Positions 8,407 to 17,403 of a DNA stretch of 44,832 bases are shown piece after piece (positions within the stretch are counted from its first letter, which is position 1; every line of letters starts with the position of its first letter). The translations under genes were made by a program, and so were the position numbers. This DNA comes from Treponema sp. (GTDB taxonomy: Bacteria; Spirochaetota; Spirochaetia; Treponematales; Treponemataceae), in contig JAEDIW010000020.1 in NCBI GenBank assembly GCA_016296655.1, forward strand, positions 1-44,832. The letters run 5' to 3'. Under the pieces are notes generated by a model. It worked only from the letters and a program-made list of their open reading frames with translations, did not search any database and was not told the origin of the DNA.

Positions 8407-8934
8407 TTACATTCCAAGTTCTTTGATTACACGATCCGTAATGTCAACAGAAGGTGAATACCAGAGAATTGCATTTGCCTGCTGCAAGCTTAAAATCATG
8501 CTGTAGCCTTCAGATTCTGCAACATGATTCAAAGTTGCATATAATTTTTGATAAAAAGCATCTGAACGGATAAGCGAATTTTTTATTGTTTCAAGCTCGA
8601 TATTTTTTGCATTTGTATATTCTGTCAAAAAATCTGTTTTTTTAGCAATTTCAGCTTCTACACGAACAGCAGCCGACTCATTTTCCTTCTTCTCATACTC
8701 AATTTTTTTCTGCTGAAGTTCCTGAAGTTCCTGCGTCCGCTTGTTTATTTCTTCCTGATACTGTGCTTTTTTTGCTTCATAGTTGCGGACAGGTGCAGAA
8801 TTTCTGAAATACGACTGATATACGCGAGCCGTGTCAACTACACCGAACCGTGTAATCTGCTGCGCAGAAAGTGCCAGAGGACAGGCAAACGCAATGACAA
8901 AAACAAAAAAAATGACAAATCTATTTTTATTCAT
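8407..8934 (-). CDS. skp: Periplasmic chaperone Skp/OmpH
   Basis: Skp (OmpH) holds unfolded outer-membrane proteins in the periplasm and hands them to the BAM complex. The 175-residue product begins with a signal peptide, with a hydrophobic core FVIFFVFVIAFACPLAL and probable cleavage after ALSAQ near residue 25. The family start FGVVDTARVYQSY follows. Residues 50-130 form a Lys/Glu/Gln-rich coiled coil, the tentacle region. The end, PSVDITDRVIKEL, is typical for the family (DIT..VI..L). A GGGAG site precedes the ATG. It lies directly downstream of bamA, as in many diderms. Confidence 0.93.
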   Translation of the reverse strand: MNKNRFVIFFVFVIAFACPLALSAQQITRFGVVDTARVYQSYFRNSAPVRNYEAKKAQYQEEINKRTQELQELQQKKIEYEKKENESAAVRVEAEIAKKTDFLTEYTNAKNIELETIKNSLIRSDAFYQKLYATLNHVAESEGYSMILSLQQANAILWYSPSVDITDRVIKELGM

Positions 8935-9039
8935 AAAAAACTCCCTGAAAATGTCAGAAAAAACAACATTCTTCTAAATATAATTGATTCTGAGGCAGAG
9001 TCTGCAACGCAAACTTGTGAAAAAAACTTTTCCGACAGC
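8935..9039. other. bamA-skp intercistronic region with small hairpin
   Basis: These 105 bp contain a short inverted repeat, AGTCTGC and GCAAACT around AAC (9000-9016, one G-U pair). It closely resembles the perfect AAGTTTGC/GCAAACTT hairpin in the array at 32429-32447. No promoter was recognised. Confidence 0.35.
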
Positions 9040-11460
9040 CTATTTGTTTACGATGTTGAACGACAGAACAAACTGCCACTTATCATCCCAGTACCAGCCG
9101 TCTATGTCATTATGTCTGAAAGTATTGGCAAAAAGCAAGCGCAGCGGGAACTGCTGAATTGAAAAGCGCAGTCCAGGACCTGTACTGAAATAGAAATCAT
9201 TTACGTCAAGATTGGTAAACATTGCATTCGGGTTGTCCTTGATTGCAGCTGCATCAAGAAATCCGTCGATTGAAAAAATTCCACGTACAACAGGCATACG
9301 CAATTCCAGATAGCTTGACCACAATGCCCGTCCGCGAACAGAATTATAAATATCTGTCCATCCGCGGGCAGTAAACATACCATCGATGTACAGCTGGCTT
9401 GTCCGTCCGACAAAAGAATCAGGTCCTGGAATCTGCATTGTAAGCCCAGAATAACCGGCAAGAACCATTTTCCAGCTCCAGTTGTCTGTGACAGGTAAAT
9501 TCCACAATGTAAAATAAATTTCTGACTTTGTTGCCGTCTGAAGATAAAACTCATCTTCAAAAGGAGTAAGTCCATACCATGAAACCCTTTGACTTAAAAA
9601 CCAGCCGCGTGAAGGATCCCAGTTCATGTCACGGGCATCAAAAGAAACAGCAAGCCAGACAGCATTTTTCAAACCCCATTCATTTGCATATTCGCTTATA
9701 GATGTATCAAGCGGAGAATACAAATCTTCATCGTAAATATTATTCAAAAGACGATTTGTAAGGCCTCCTGAAAGGGAAATAATTGCAAAGTTAGGAGTCC
9801 AGCGGTGACCAAGCGATGTATTGAGAGAAATGTTCCACTGTTCATAGCTCAAATAGTAACTGTCATCGTCTACAGAACCGTCAGGCAGGACAACTGTACG
9901 CAGCGCATTCAGATTTGCATGAGAAACCGTGAGGGATTCAGAAAATGAAATAGGTTTGCCAAAGAGCCAGTTTTCACCAAATCCGACAGAAACAGACTGT
10001 TCGTCCGTAGAAAGAGTTGTACTTGCAGAAATCGATTTTCCTGTACCTTTAATATTCGAATCCTGCCATTTCAGGAACAATGCAAAAGGCAGGTCATCAG
10101 GGTCTGAAACACCAGAAAATGTAAGGCCGAATTCTATGCTTGTAGTAGACTGTTCTTCTACGGAAATTACAACATCAACAAGATTTTCTTCAGAACCAGG
10201 AACTACATCAGGTATGACCCCGGAGAAGTACTGCAGGTTATACAGGTTTCTCAAACCGTTTGTAAGTTTTGCCTTTGAAAAAACATCACCTGGTTCAACA
10301 GGAATTTCCCGCAGGATAACTTCATCTTTTGTCTTTGTATTTCCACGAACCAGAATATGTTCAATATGACTTCGCGAATTTTCCCTGATTGAAAGGATTA
10401 CCGTTACAACGCGGGCTTCAGAATCCTGATTCATGATAGGGTCAAACTGATTTGAAGTGTAGCCGTTTTCATAGTAAAGGTCGGTAATCCCCATCAGGCT
10501 TTCGTTGAATTTTGTAAAATTGAATACATCGCCCTGTTTAAGCTTTATAAAAGAATCAAGTTTTTCATCTGGGAATATCGTATTTCCAGTAAAAGAAATT
10601 CCACCGAAAGAATACTGAGCTCCTTCCTGAATTACAAATGTCAGAGACAATTCATTGCGCTTCTGATTTTCATTACGGCTGGATTCCCTAATAACATCAA
10701 CTACAGAGGCATTTATATATCCTGCGTCCTTGTAATATTTTACAATCTGCTGTTTGTCAAGTTCCAGCTGAGATTCTTCAAATGCACCTTTTTTGAAAAG
10801 ACCTTTTTTCTTAAGTTTCAGGCGGCTTGCAAGAGTCTTTGAAGTCATTACACGGTTGCCAGAAAAAGCAATGTCTGTGACAACCGTATTAAATCCTTCT
10901 TCAATTCCAAAAGTAACGACAATACCGTCTTCGTCTTCAGAAGTTGATGAAGAAACTTTCACGTCCAGATAGCCTTTTTCAAGGTATTTGTCACGAATTG
11001 CACGTTCATCGACAAGCATTTTTGTATTTACGAAAATTTCGTCAACTTTCAGGGAAACAACATCCTTCAATTCACCATTGCGGATTTTATTGTTACCTGA
11101 AAAAATTATTCTGGAAACTACAGGTTTTTCAACTACCTTGAATACAATTTCAACAGAACCTTTTTTTTTGCGGTCATGCTGGGCAGACGGTTCAATTTCA
11201 TCAAAAAAATCAAGTGCATACAGGCGGTCAATAAGGTTTCCAAAAAGTTCGTCCGTAAACGGTCTGTTTATGAAACTTGAAGTAATTCCGTCAAGTTCTG
11301 ATTTTTTTATATTTTTCAGGCCTTTAAAAGTTATTGAAGTTATCGGTTTATTTAAATGCCAGGTGTCGCTTTCTTCCTGTGCCCAAAGCGCAGAAGTCAG
11401 AAACAAACAGACAAAAAATGAAATAAAAAATGCCGACAGTATATGGCGCTTGCAACGCAT
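9040..11460 (-). CDS. bamA: Outer membrane protein assembly factor BamA
   Basis: BamA is the outer-membrane Omp85 barrel that folds and inserts other barrel proteins. The 806-residue product has a signal peptide ending near LTSALWAQ (about residue 28). A series of POTRA repeats spans residues 35-435, with the recurrent pattern I.F.GN..I....L; examples are FSGNNKIRNGELKD and FTGNTIFPDEKLDSF. A C-terminal 16-stranded barrel of alternating hydrophobic strands follows. The stretch YIDGMFTARGWTD fits the lid-lock region near the barrel end. An AGGGG site precedes the ATG. It sits between tamB and skp, the order I recall for the T. pallidum Tp92 (TP0326) locus. Confidence 0.96.
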   Translation of the reverse strand: MRCKRHILSAFFISFFVCLFLTSALWAQEESDTWHLNKPITSITFKGLKNIKKSELDGITSSFINRPFTDELFGNLIDRLYALDFFDEIEPSAQHDRKKKGSVEIVFKVVEKPVVSRIIFSGNNKIRNGELKDVVSLKVDEIFVNTKMLVDERAIRDKYLEKGYLDVKVSSSTSEDEDGIVVTFGIEEGFNTVVTDIAFSGNRVMTSKTLASRLKLKKKGLFKKGAFEESQLELDKQQIVKYYKDAGYINASVVDVIRESSRNENQKRNELSLTFVIQEGAQYSFGGISFTGNTIFPDEKLDSFIKLKQGDVFNFTKFNESLMGITDLYYENGYTSNQFDPIMNQDSEARVVTVILSIRENSRSHIEHILVRGNTKTKDEVILREIPVEPGDVFSKAKLTNGLRNLYNLQYFSGVIPDVVPGSEENLVDVVISVEEQSTTSIEFGLTFSGVSDPDDLPFALFLKWQDSNIKGTGKSISASTTLSTDEQSVSVGFGENWLFGKPISFSESLTVSHANLNALRTVVLPDGSVDDDSYYLSYEQWNISLNTSLGHRWTPNFAIISLSGGLTNRLLNNIYDEDLYSPLDTSISEYANEWGLKNAVWLAVSFDARDMNWDPSRGWFLSQRVSWYGLTPFEDEFYLQTATKSEIYFTLWNLPVTDNWSWKMVLAGYSGLTMQIPGPDSFVGRTSQLYIDGMFTARGWTDIYNSVRGRALWSSYLELRMPVVRGIFSIDGFLDAAAIKDNPNAMFTNLDVNDFYFSTGPGLRFSIQQFPLRLLFANTFRHNDIDGWYWDDKWQFVLSFNIVNK

Positions 11461-11489
11461 AAAAAATATCCCCTTTTTATAAAATTAAG

Positions 11490-11531
11490 GGCATCTTGAA
11501 AAAACACCTTCTGCATATATTTCAAAATGCC
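11490..11531. repeat. Imperfect hairpin between tamB and bamA
   Basis: Arms GGCATcTTGAAA and TTTCAAaATGCC pair over eleven positions with one mismatch around an 18-base loop, in the 82-bp space between the tamB stop and the bamA start. No U-run follows on the minus strand. It therefore looks more like an mRNA processing or stabilising hairpin than a full terminator. Confidence 0.4.
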
Positions 11532-11542
11532 TGAAAAAGTCA

Positions 11543-14500
11543 TCAAAAAGCAAATTTCCATGACAATGTTACAGATGTAGACGGAATCCAACGGTTTTCC
11601 TTTATAGCATCTATATTTGGAGCAATTCCCCATCGTATATTGACAAAAGGACTGGACATTTCCAGACCAAATTCAGGCTGAAAAACCAAACCTCCGACAG
11701 TATCAGAATCATTAACACGATCCTGGTCATAGCTCCAGTGAAGCAGGGCATCTGCATACAATTCCCTGCCAAAATACTTACCCATATAAACAGTTGAATT
11801 ATCAAAAAAGTTACCAGCTGTTGTTCTTTCATGTGAAGAATTCATGTTAAGACCCTGTTTCATCGCATTTTGAAGAACCATGGTTCGTATAGAGAATATA
11901 TCAAAATTGAGTAAATCACGCAATGCAGTTTCAAGCTGACGGATAACTGTTACCTGAAGGGCAAAATCTCCTGTAGCCAAAAGAAGACTTGCAGCATTGG
12001 AAGAATCTGCTGAAACTATCTGGCCGAGCAGTTCCATTATCTCCGACTCAGACTTTGCAGGGGTTGCAGTAAACCTTGGCGAAAACATGCTCAACAACTG
12101 ATTCACTGCAGAAAGCGTAATCGTAACCTGATTTCCATCGGCATCACGTTCGCGAGTTTCTGCACGTACTGTTATTACAGGATCCATAAGCAGTTCCTGT
12201 CTGTCTGAAAATACAATACGACCTTCCCTCATATAAAAATTCCGGTTAAGGTAAAGAAGTTCTCCGCCCCGGAAAGTTATGTCGCTGTCTATTGAAACCA
12301 TGTTGTCACTGCTGTCAAAACTGAAATGCATAGGTGTTCCCGGCTGGGCAACTCCGCGCACCATGGGGTCAATCAAAACCTGAACGCCCTGCCCCATCAT
12401 TATGTCAAAGTCAACATTGAGTATGTAATTTCCAAACAAATTGTTTTCTATGGTTTCACCGCGTTCAAGGGCTGCTCCCATGGCTGCAGCATCGGCAAGA
12501 ACTTTGCCATTAATGGATACAGTAGTTTCTTTTGCATCGATTGAGCCTGTTACATCAGTTCTGGTCGTTGTAATATAAATGCGCAAATCAGGACGTCCTT
12601 TACCAGTAATGCGAACATCTCCAAGATTTACATCGGCAGGGACATATTCTCCAGGTTTTGTATGAACTTCAATCAAAAGCCCATCAAAATTCCACCTGTC
12701 AAAATTCAACTCAAGTTTTGTATATGCAGGAACTCCGGCAACATATAAGATTGTTTCAGGCATCACAAGACTGCTGTTTTCAATGGTAAGATCTAGACTT
12801 TTTCCTGTAAAATGTTCTGGAATAATTATAGGAAGATTAAAATCAGGGTTGGCAATTGAAATTTTTCCATTAAATTCAGGATCTGAAGCAAGTCCTGAAA
12901 TGACACAGTTTCCTGTAACCGTTCCATTTGAAACGGCAATAAAATCAAAAGTAAGCAGAGGCGAAAAGTCTGAAAGTTCTCCAAGAATTTCATCACAGTT
13001 AAAATAAAACCCGTCGTTGTGGACATAACCTGTAATGACAGACTGAATTGGACAGCCAGCTCCTGTTTTTATATTTACAGTGCCATCGGACAGAATATAG
13101 CCATTTACATTTACATCTCCGGCAGAATAAATTTCAGAGCGGCCACCTGTATGAAGAACTGATAAATCCAGATTAAATGGATTTGTAAAAACAGAACCTT
13201 CAACTTTTTTTGATGCAATATTGAGCATAAAGGAATTATCGCCTTCATTACTTGAAATAGTATCAATTTTTATTTCAAGAGGAGAGTGAATGTTCCGCCC
13301 CATAAGATTTGCATCAAGTTCCGTGTTCATCCTGCCACTTTTGTTTTCAAGAGAATAAGAAGCCTGAACTTTTGAAAAATTCAAAAGAATCCATTTTAAG
13401 TCGGCTTCTGTCAATGAAAGCGTGCCGGCTTCAAGCACTGCCGTTCCGTGAAACATTGCAGACGAGCCAAGCAGGGAAACCGACGATGGAAGCAGGGACA
13501 GCTGCATATAAGGATTTTCAAAAGTTCCCGTAGAAGAAAATTTCAGGGAAACGGTATCATTTTTTCCCTGGTTTGCCATAAATCTTGCAGACGGAAAATT
13601 CGTTATGCTTCCGCCAGCAGAGAAGAACCAGTCTTTTTTTACACATTCAACTGAAAGCGGTCTGCGCATTGGATTCGTAAAATCAGCAGAAAAATCCCAT
13701 TTTTCGCCACTCAAAAATGATTCTGTATTTAACTTCATGTTCATGGAATCAAAAATGCCGTCATTTATGTTCCATAGCAAAGTTCCATCGCCTGAAAGCA
13801 GAGAAACACTGTCTTCCAGCAGAAAAGAATTGATTATAAAGCCATACTTATTTACAGAACCTGCAAACGTAATCTTTGGCGAATTCCTCATGCTTCCAGA
13901 AACTTCCTGAAAATCAAAATGCGAAATTTCAGATTTAAATCCTTCTGCTTCGTTAAGAGAAAAATTAGAGTCAACAGTTGAAGTAAAAATGTATTTTCCA
14001 AATGAAAAAGGAATTTTTTCGCAGTGAAAAGTTCCGCTGACAGACGGTTCAAAAACATTTGCAGGCAACGGATTAAATGAAATAACCGAGCGGAAACCAT
14101 AATCTCCGGAAATGTCGATCCATTTTGAAGATGCAGTTCCTCCAATATGATATGGAATTCCATTAATCATCATGTCAGTTGAAAAAAATACATCTTTATC
14201 ATCCGTAAGTTCGGCCAGTCCCGTCAGATTCATGCTGGTGCTGCCATAAATAAAATCAAGCTGCGAAACCTGCACAGAATTGCTGTTACCGTTAAGCGAA
14301 AAGACGAAAAACTGCCGGTCAGCCTTTGTATTTGCAACGATTGCATAAGGAACATTAAAAGAAAAACTGCTGGAGTCGCTGAAATCATAAGAAAGATAGG
14401 TTTCTCCCGAAAAAATAAGGGAGGAAGCCGTCTTAGAAAACTTTTCCAGAGAGTTCTTCTTTGAAGGCATGGCAAAAGATGCAAAGTTTACAATTGTGTC

Positions 14501-16024
14501 CAAATAAAGGTCTTCAACAGAGAGGCTTGACTGCACATATTTATTTGCAGGCAGAAAACTTCCGTCCAGATGGATGACTCCAGGCCGTTCGGCTTCCAGA
14601 TGAGAATAATCGGAAGCTTCAAAACTAAAGTCAACAGAACTATCAGTTCTTGGAATCAGTGAAAGCTGCATAGCCGTCAATGCATTACTGTCAAGAAAAA
14701 CCTGCGGCGCAAAAATCATAAAACCTCTGGAAAGAGGGTCAAAATAAAATTCCGATGAAATGATACCACCGCCAGGCAGCTGAATTTTATTTACCTGTGC
14801 TGTTCCATAAAGCTGAATGTCCTTAAAATTGCAGGAACCAGAATAAACGACATCATAAAATTTTCCTTTCAATGCCAGATGCGGAACATTTACAGAATTT
14901 TTGTTGCCAGAAACTGAATAAAGGACATTCAGGCCGCCTGCAACAAGCTGTTCTGGCAAACTTACAGAACCAGACGAGTTGTATGACAGTTTCTTTGATT
15001 CAAGTTCATAAATGCCGGAAAGTTCAAAACTGGTTTCCAGCGCAGAAAGCCTGCGAAGCAGAGGCCTGGAAGAAGCAATGTAAACCGTCTGGAAAGGTTT
15101 GAAGTCAGAACCTGAAAACGAAAATTTTATCTGTTTTTCGGCAAAATCCGAATAAACGTCCATGGCAAATGGAAAAACATTGCGCAATGTCTTCAAATGG
15201 AGAAGATTTTCAGAATATTCAAGCAGAAGATTGAAAGAGTTTATGCGGATATCACGGCTGCGCAAATCCGAAAGAAAAATATTCGACGAAAGATTTTCAA
15301 GATTATTTGAAACAACCGTGTGGCAATTGAAACCTGAAGAATAATACATGCCAGAATTAAATTTAACAATTGCAAGACCTGTAAAATCTGCAGAAAAAGA
15401 CTTGCCGTTGCCAAGACTTGCAAACTGAATCTTTTTTATGCGGCTTGAAACTTCAGTGTTTTTGTCCTGAAAATGAAGTTTTACGTCTCGGATTTTTATG
15501 ACATCTGGAAGCAGCTCCTGAATTTTTACGAACAGGGCTTTATTTTCAAATTTCTCAGAATCAGATTCAGAAGAACGGGAACTGGATTTTTCATCTGGAT
15601 TAGAAGAAGAGGCCGAAAGAAGTTTCAGTTTTTCCATAAAATCACAGTCTGAAACAGAATTAAATTCAACAGTTACACCAGAAATTGAAATGTCTTTGAG
15701 AACTCCGCTAAAGTCTTTTTTAAAAAGTTTTTTCAAATCGTAAGAAAGCGAAAGCTTACGCACTGACAGAATTTTGTCACCGCAGTCAGAATCTGCAACT
15801 ACTATACCTTTTAGTGAAATTACTGATAAAATGGACGGCGACAGAGATGAATATGAAAAAGTCAGACCTGTTTTTGCTTCAAGTTCAACGCGGGCATTTT
15901 CCAGGGAAGAACGTACAAAATTCCTAAGCCGCTCATAAACCGGGCGAACCACGGCAAAAGCTGCAAAAATGAGAAGGATAAAAATTGTACTTCCGATGCC
16001 GGACTTAAGATTCTGAACTTTCAT
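11543..16024 (-). CDS. tamB: Translocation and assembly module protein TamB (DUF490)
   Basis: TamB spans the periplasm as a long beta-taco. It works with an Omp85 protein in outer-membrane protein assembly and probably phospholipid transport. The product has 1493 residues, in the usual 1200-1500 range. A single N-terminal membrane anchor (IGSTIFILLIFAAFAVV, about 9-25) is followed by over 1000 residues of repetitive beta-strand pattern. A typical DUF490 C-terminal region contains VRITGKGRPDLRIYI and YLNRNFYMREGRIVF, and the protein ends in an aromatic residue (SWKFAF). It lies immediately upstream of bamA and is divergent from tmk across only 56 bp. A good ribosome-binding site is not obvious at this ATG. 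Confidence 0.93.
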   Translation of the reverse strand: MKVQNLKSGIGSTIFILLIFAAFAVVRPVYERLRNFVRSSLENARVELEAKTGLTFSYSSLSPSILSVISLKGIVVADSDCGDKILSVRKLSLSYDLKKLFKKDFSGVLKDISISGVTVEFNSVSDCDFMEKLKLLSASSSNPDEKSSSRSSESDSEKFENKALFVKIQELLPDVIKIRDVKLHFQDKNTEVSSRIKKIQFASLGNGKSFSADFTGLAIVKFNSGMYYSSGFNCHTVVSNNLENLSSNIFLSDLRSRDIRINSFNLLLEYSENLLHLKTLRNVFPFAMDVYSDFAEKQIKFSFSGSDFKPFQTVYIASSRPLLRRLSALETSFELSGIYELESKKLSYNSSGSVSLPEQLVAGGLNVLYSVSGNKNSVNVPHLALKGKFYDVVYSGSCNFKDIQLYGTAQVNKIQLPGGGIISSEFYFDPLSRGFMIFAPQVFLDSNALTAMQLSLIPRTDSSVDFSFEASDYSHLEAERPGVIHLDGSFLPANKYVQSSLSVEDLYLDTIVNFASFAMPSKKNSLEKFSKTASSLIFSGETYLSYDFSDSSSFSFNVPYAIVANTKADRQFFVFSLNGNSNSVQVSQLDFIYGSTSMNLTGLAELTDDKDVFFSTDMMINGIPYHIGGTASSKWIDISGDYGFRSVISFNPLPANVFEPSVSGTFHCEKIPFSFGKYIFTSTVDSNFSLNEAEGFKSEISHFDFQEVSGSMRNSPKITFAGSVNKYGFIINSFLLEDSVSLLSGDGTLLWNINDGIFDSMNMKLNTESFLSGEKWDFSADFTNPMRRPLSVECVKKDWFFSAGGSITNFPSARFMANQGKNDTVSLKFSSTGTFENPYMQLSLLPSSVSLLGSSAMFHGTAVLEAGTLSLTEADLKWILLNFSKVQASYSLENKSGRMNTELDANLMGRNIHSPLEIKIDTISSNEGDNSFMLNIASKKVEGSVFTNPFNLDLSVLHTGGRSEIYSAGDVNVNGYILSDGTVNIKTGAGCPIQSVITGYVHNDGFYFNCDEILGELSDFSPLLTFDFIAVSNGTVTGNCVISGLASDPEFNGKISIANPDFNLPIIIPEHFTGKSLDLTIENSSLVMPETILYVAGVPAYTKLELNFDRWNFDGLLIEVHTKPGEYVPADVNLGDVRITGKGRPDLRIYITTTRTDVTGSIDAKETTVSINGKVLADAAAMGAALERGETIENNLFGNYILNVDFDIMMGQGVQVLIDPMVRGVAQPGTPMHFSFDSSDNMVSIDSDITFRGGELLYLNRNFYMREGRIVFSDRQELLMDPVITVRAETRERDADGNQVTITLSAVNQLLSMFSPRFTATPAKSESEIMELLGQIVSADSSNAASLLLATGDFALQVTVIRQLETALRDLLNFDIFSIRTMVLQNAMKQGLNMNSSHERTTAGNFFDNSTVYMGKYFGRELYADALLHWSYDQDRVNDSDTVGGLVFQPEFGLEMSSPFVNIRWGIAPNIDAIKENRWIPSTSVTLSWKFAF

Positions 16025-16080
16025 AGCAAAAGCGGACTTTTCCTTATCTTATTAAATTCTCGGAAAAAAGGGGATAGACT

Positions 16081-16698
16081 ATGATATTAAAAAATTTTCT
16101 TGTTTTTGAAGGCATTGACGGTGCCGGAACCTCCACTCAGCTAAAACTTTTATCTGAAAAAGATTCAGAGAATATATATATTACCGCAGAACCTACAGAA
16201 TTTGAAACAGGTATTTTTCTCAGAAAAATGCTGAAAGGCGATTTTCCTCTTGATTCAAAGACAGCTGCATTTCTTTTTGCGGCAGACAGAAACGAACATC
16301 TGTTCGGTAAAGGTGGAATCAAAGAACAAACCGAAAAGAACAAAATCGTTGCATGCGACAGGTATATTTTTTCAAGTCTTGCATATCAAAGCGTAAGCTG
16401 CGGCTGGGATTTGCCGTACAAGCTCAACGAAGACTTTCCGCTGCCAGAGATTCTTTTCTTTTTTGAAATCGATCCTGAAATTTCGCTGCAAAGAATTCAG
16501 GGCAGAGGCTTTACAGAAATTTACGAAAAGCTCGATTATCTGAAAAAAACAGAAGAACAGTACCTGAAAGTCATTTCATTCTTTGAAAAAAAACATCCTG
16601 AAATGAAAATCGTACGCGTAAATGCCTGTGATTCCATTGAAAAAACAGCTGGAATGATATGGAGTTACATAGAAAAACTGCCGATAATGAAAGCGTGA
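16081..16698 (+). CDS. tmk: Thymidylate kinase with altered P-loop
   Basis: Thymidylate kinase phosphorylates dTMP to dTDP for DNA synthesis. The 205-residue product has the family start VFEGIDGAGTSTQ, the dTMP-binding EPTEFETG segment, and the conserved DRYIFSSLAYQS motif near 100. The phosphate-binding loop reads G-I-D-G-A-G-T-S: the Walker A lysine is replaced by Thr17 (codon ACC). The rest of the protein is intact and no second copy is in the window. It is therefore either an active variant using another residue, or a spirochaete-specific form. AAGGGG precedes the ATG. It begins a plus-strand group and overlaps the next gene by 4 bp. Confidence 0.93.
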   Translation: MILKNFLVFEGIDGAGTSTQLKLLSEKDSENIYITAEPTEFETGIFLRKMLKGDFPLDSKTAAFLFAADRNEHLFGKGGIKEQTEKNKIVACDRYIFSSLAYQSVSCGWDLPYKLNEDFPLPEILFFFEIDPEISLQRIQGRGFTEIYEKLDYLKKTEEQYLKVISFFEKKHPEMKIVRVNACDSIEKTAGMIWSYIEKLPIMKA

Positions 16699-17393
16699 AT
16701 TCAATTTTTGAAAAAAACAAGACAGCCATAAAAAATTTCCGCTTTTTTACTTTTATTCGTAAATTTCCATCTGAAAAGACAGGATTTTTTGCATTTTTTC
16801 TGTTCAGCATATTTCTACAAATTTTCTGCGCACAGCAGGCAAATGCTTACATGGTGAAATATAAGGAAGATTTTTACAGGCTCTACCACATACATTACCA
16901 GCAGTTTCCTGACGATTGCATTGAAAACATTTACTGGCTGGAAAAAGCAGTTCAGGCAGACTTTGCAAATCCACAGTATGCAGACGCAAAAATCACTTCC
17001 AAAAAAGAATGGGAAAAATATCGTTACCTTTATATGATGCATTTAAATTTAAAATTAATTGAGCAGCATTTAAGGCTTGGAAGGATTTATGACAAAAAAA
17101 CAGCGTATTTTTACGATGCCCCATGGAAAGAAGAATATCTGAGGGATTTAGAGAAGGCAAAAAGCTGTTATGCGGCAGGCCTGACATACTGGAAAGAAGC
17201 AAAACTTTGGGCTGAAAAGGCAAGCACTTCAGGATTCAATTTTCTGTACATTACAGATTTGCAAAACTGGGAAGATGAACGTTACAGAATAAATGAGGGT
17301 GAACTGAATTACGAAAAAATGCTAAACAGGGAACTTAACCGGGTTCAGGAAGTTATGAATACATTTCTTGCAATGGATGAAAAAACTTACTAA
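16695..17393 (+). CDS. Unknown membrane-anchored or exported protein
   Basis: I do not recognise this protein. The likely start is the GTG at 16695, overlapping the tmk stop as GTGA, which suggests translational coupling. An ATG at 16659 would extend it 12 residues into tmk. After a basic stretch, one hydrophobic segment (FFAFFLFSIFLQIFC, about 31-45) is followed by AQQANA, which fits a signal peptide or anchor. The remaining 180 residues are helical, and rich in Tyr, Trp, Lys and Glu (YHIHYQQFPDDCIENIYWLE; NLKLIEQHLRLGRIYDKK), recalling a TPR-like helical repeat. It lies between tmk and aroB and ends 10 bp before aroB. Confidence 0.75.
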   Translation: MNSIFEKNKTAIKNFRFFTFIRKFPSEKTGFFAFFLFSIFLQIFCAQQANAYMVKYKEDFYRLYHIHYQQFPDDCIENIYWLEKAVQADFANPQYADAKITSKKEWEKYRYLYMMHLNLKLIEQHLRLGRIYDKKTAYFYDAPWKEEYLRDLEKAKSCYAAGLTYWKEAKLWAEKASTSGFNFLYITDLQNWEDERYRINEGELNYEKMLNRELNRVQEVMNTFLAMDEKTY

Positions 17394-17403
17394 ACTGTAA
17401 AGC

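Noticed and set aside
11527..11535. Recurring AAATGCCTG near several gene ends (11526, 21469, 26092, 36071, 38768)
   Set aside because: Some copies are within coding sequence or stop codons and others lie in terminator stems; the pattern is too weak without a genome-wide count.
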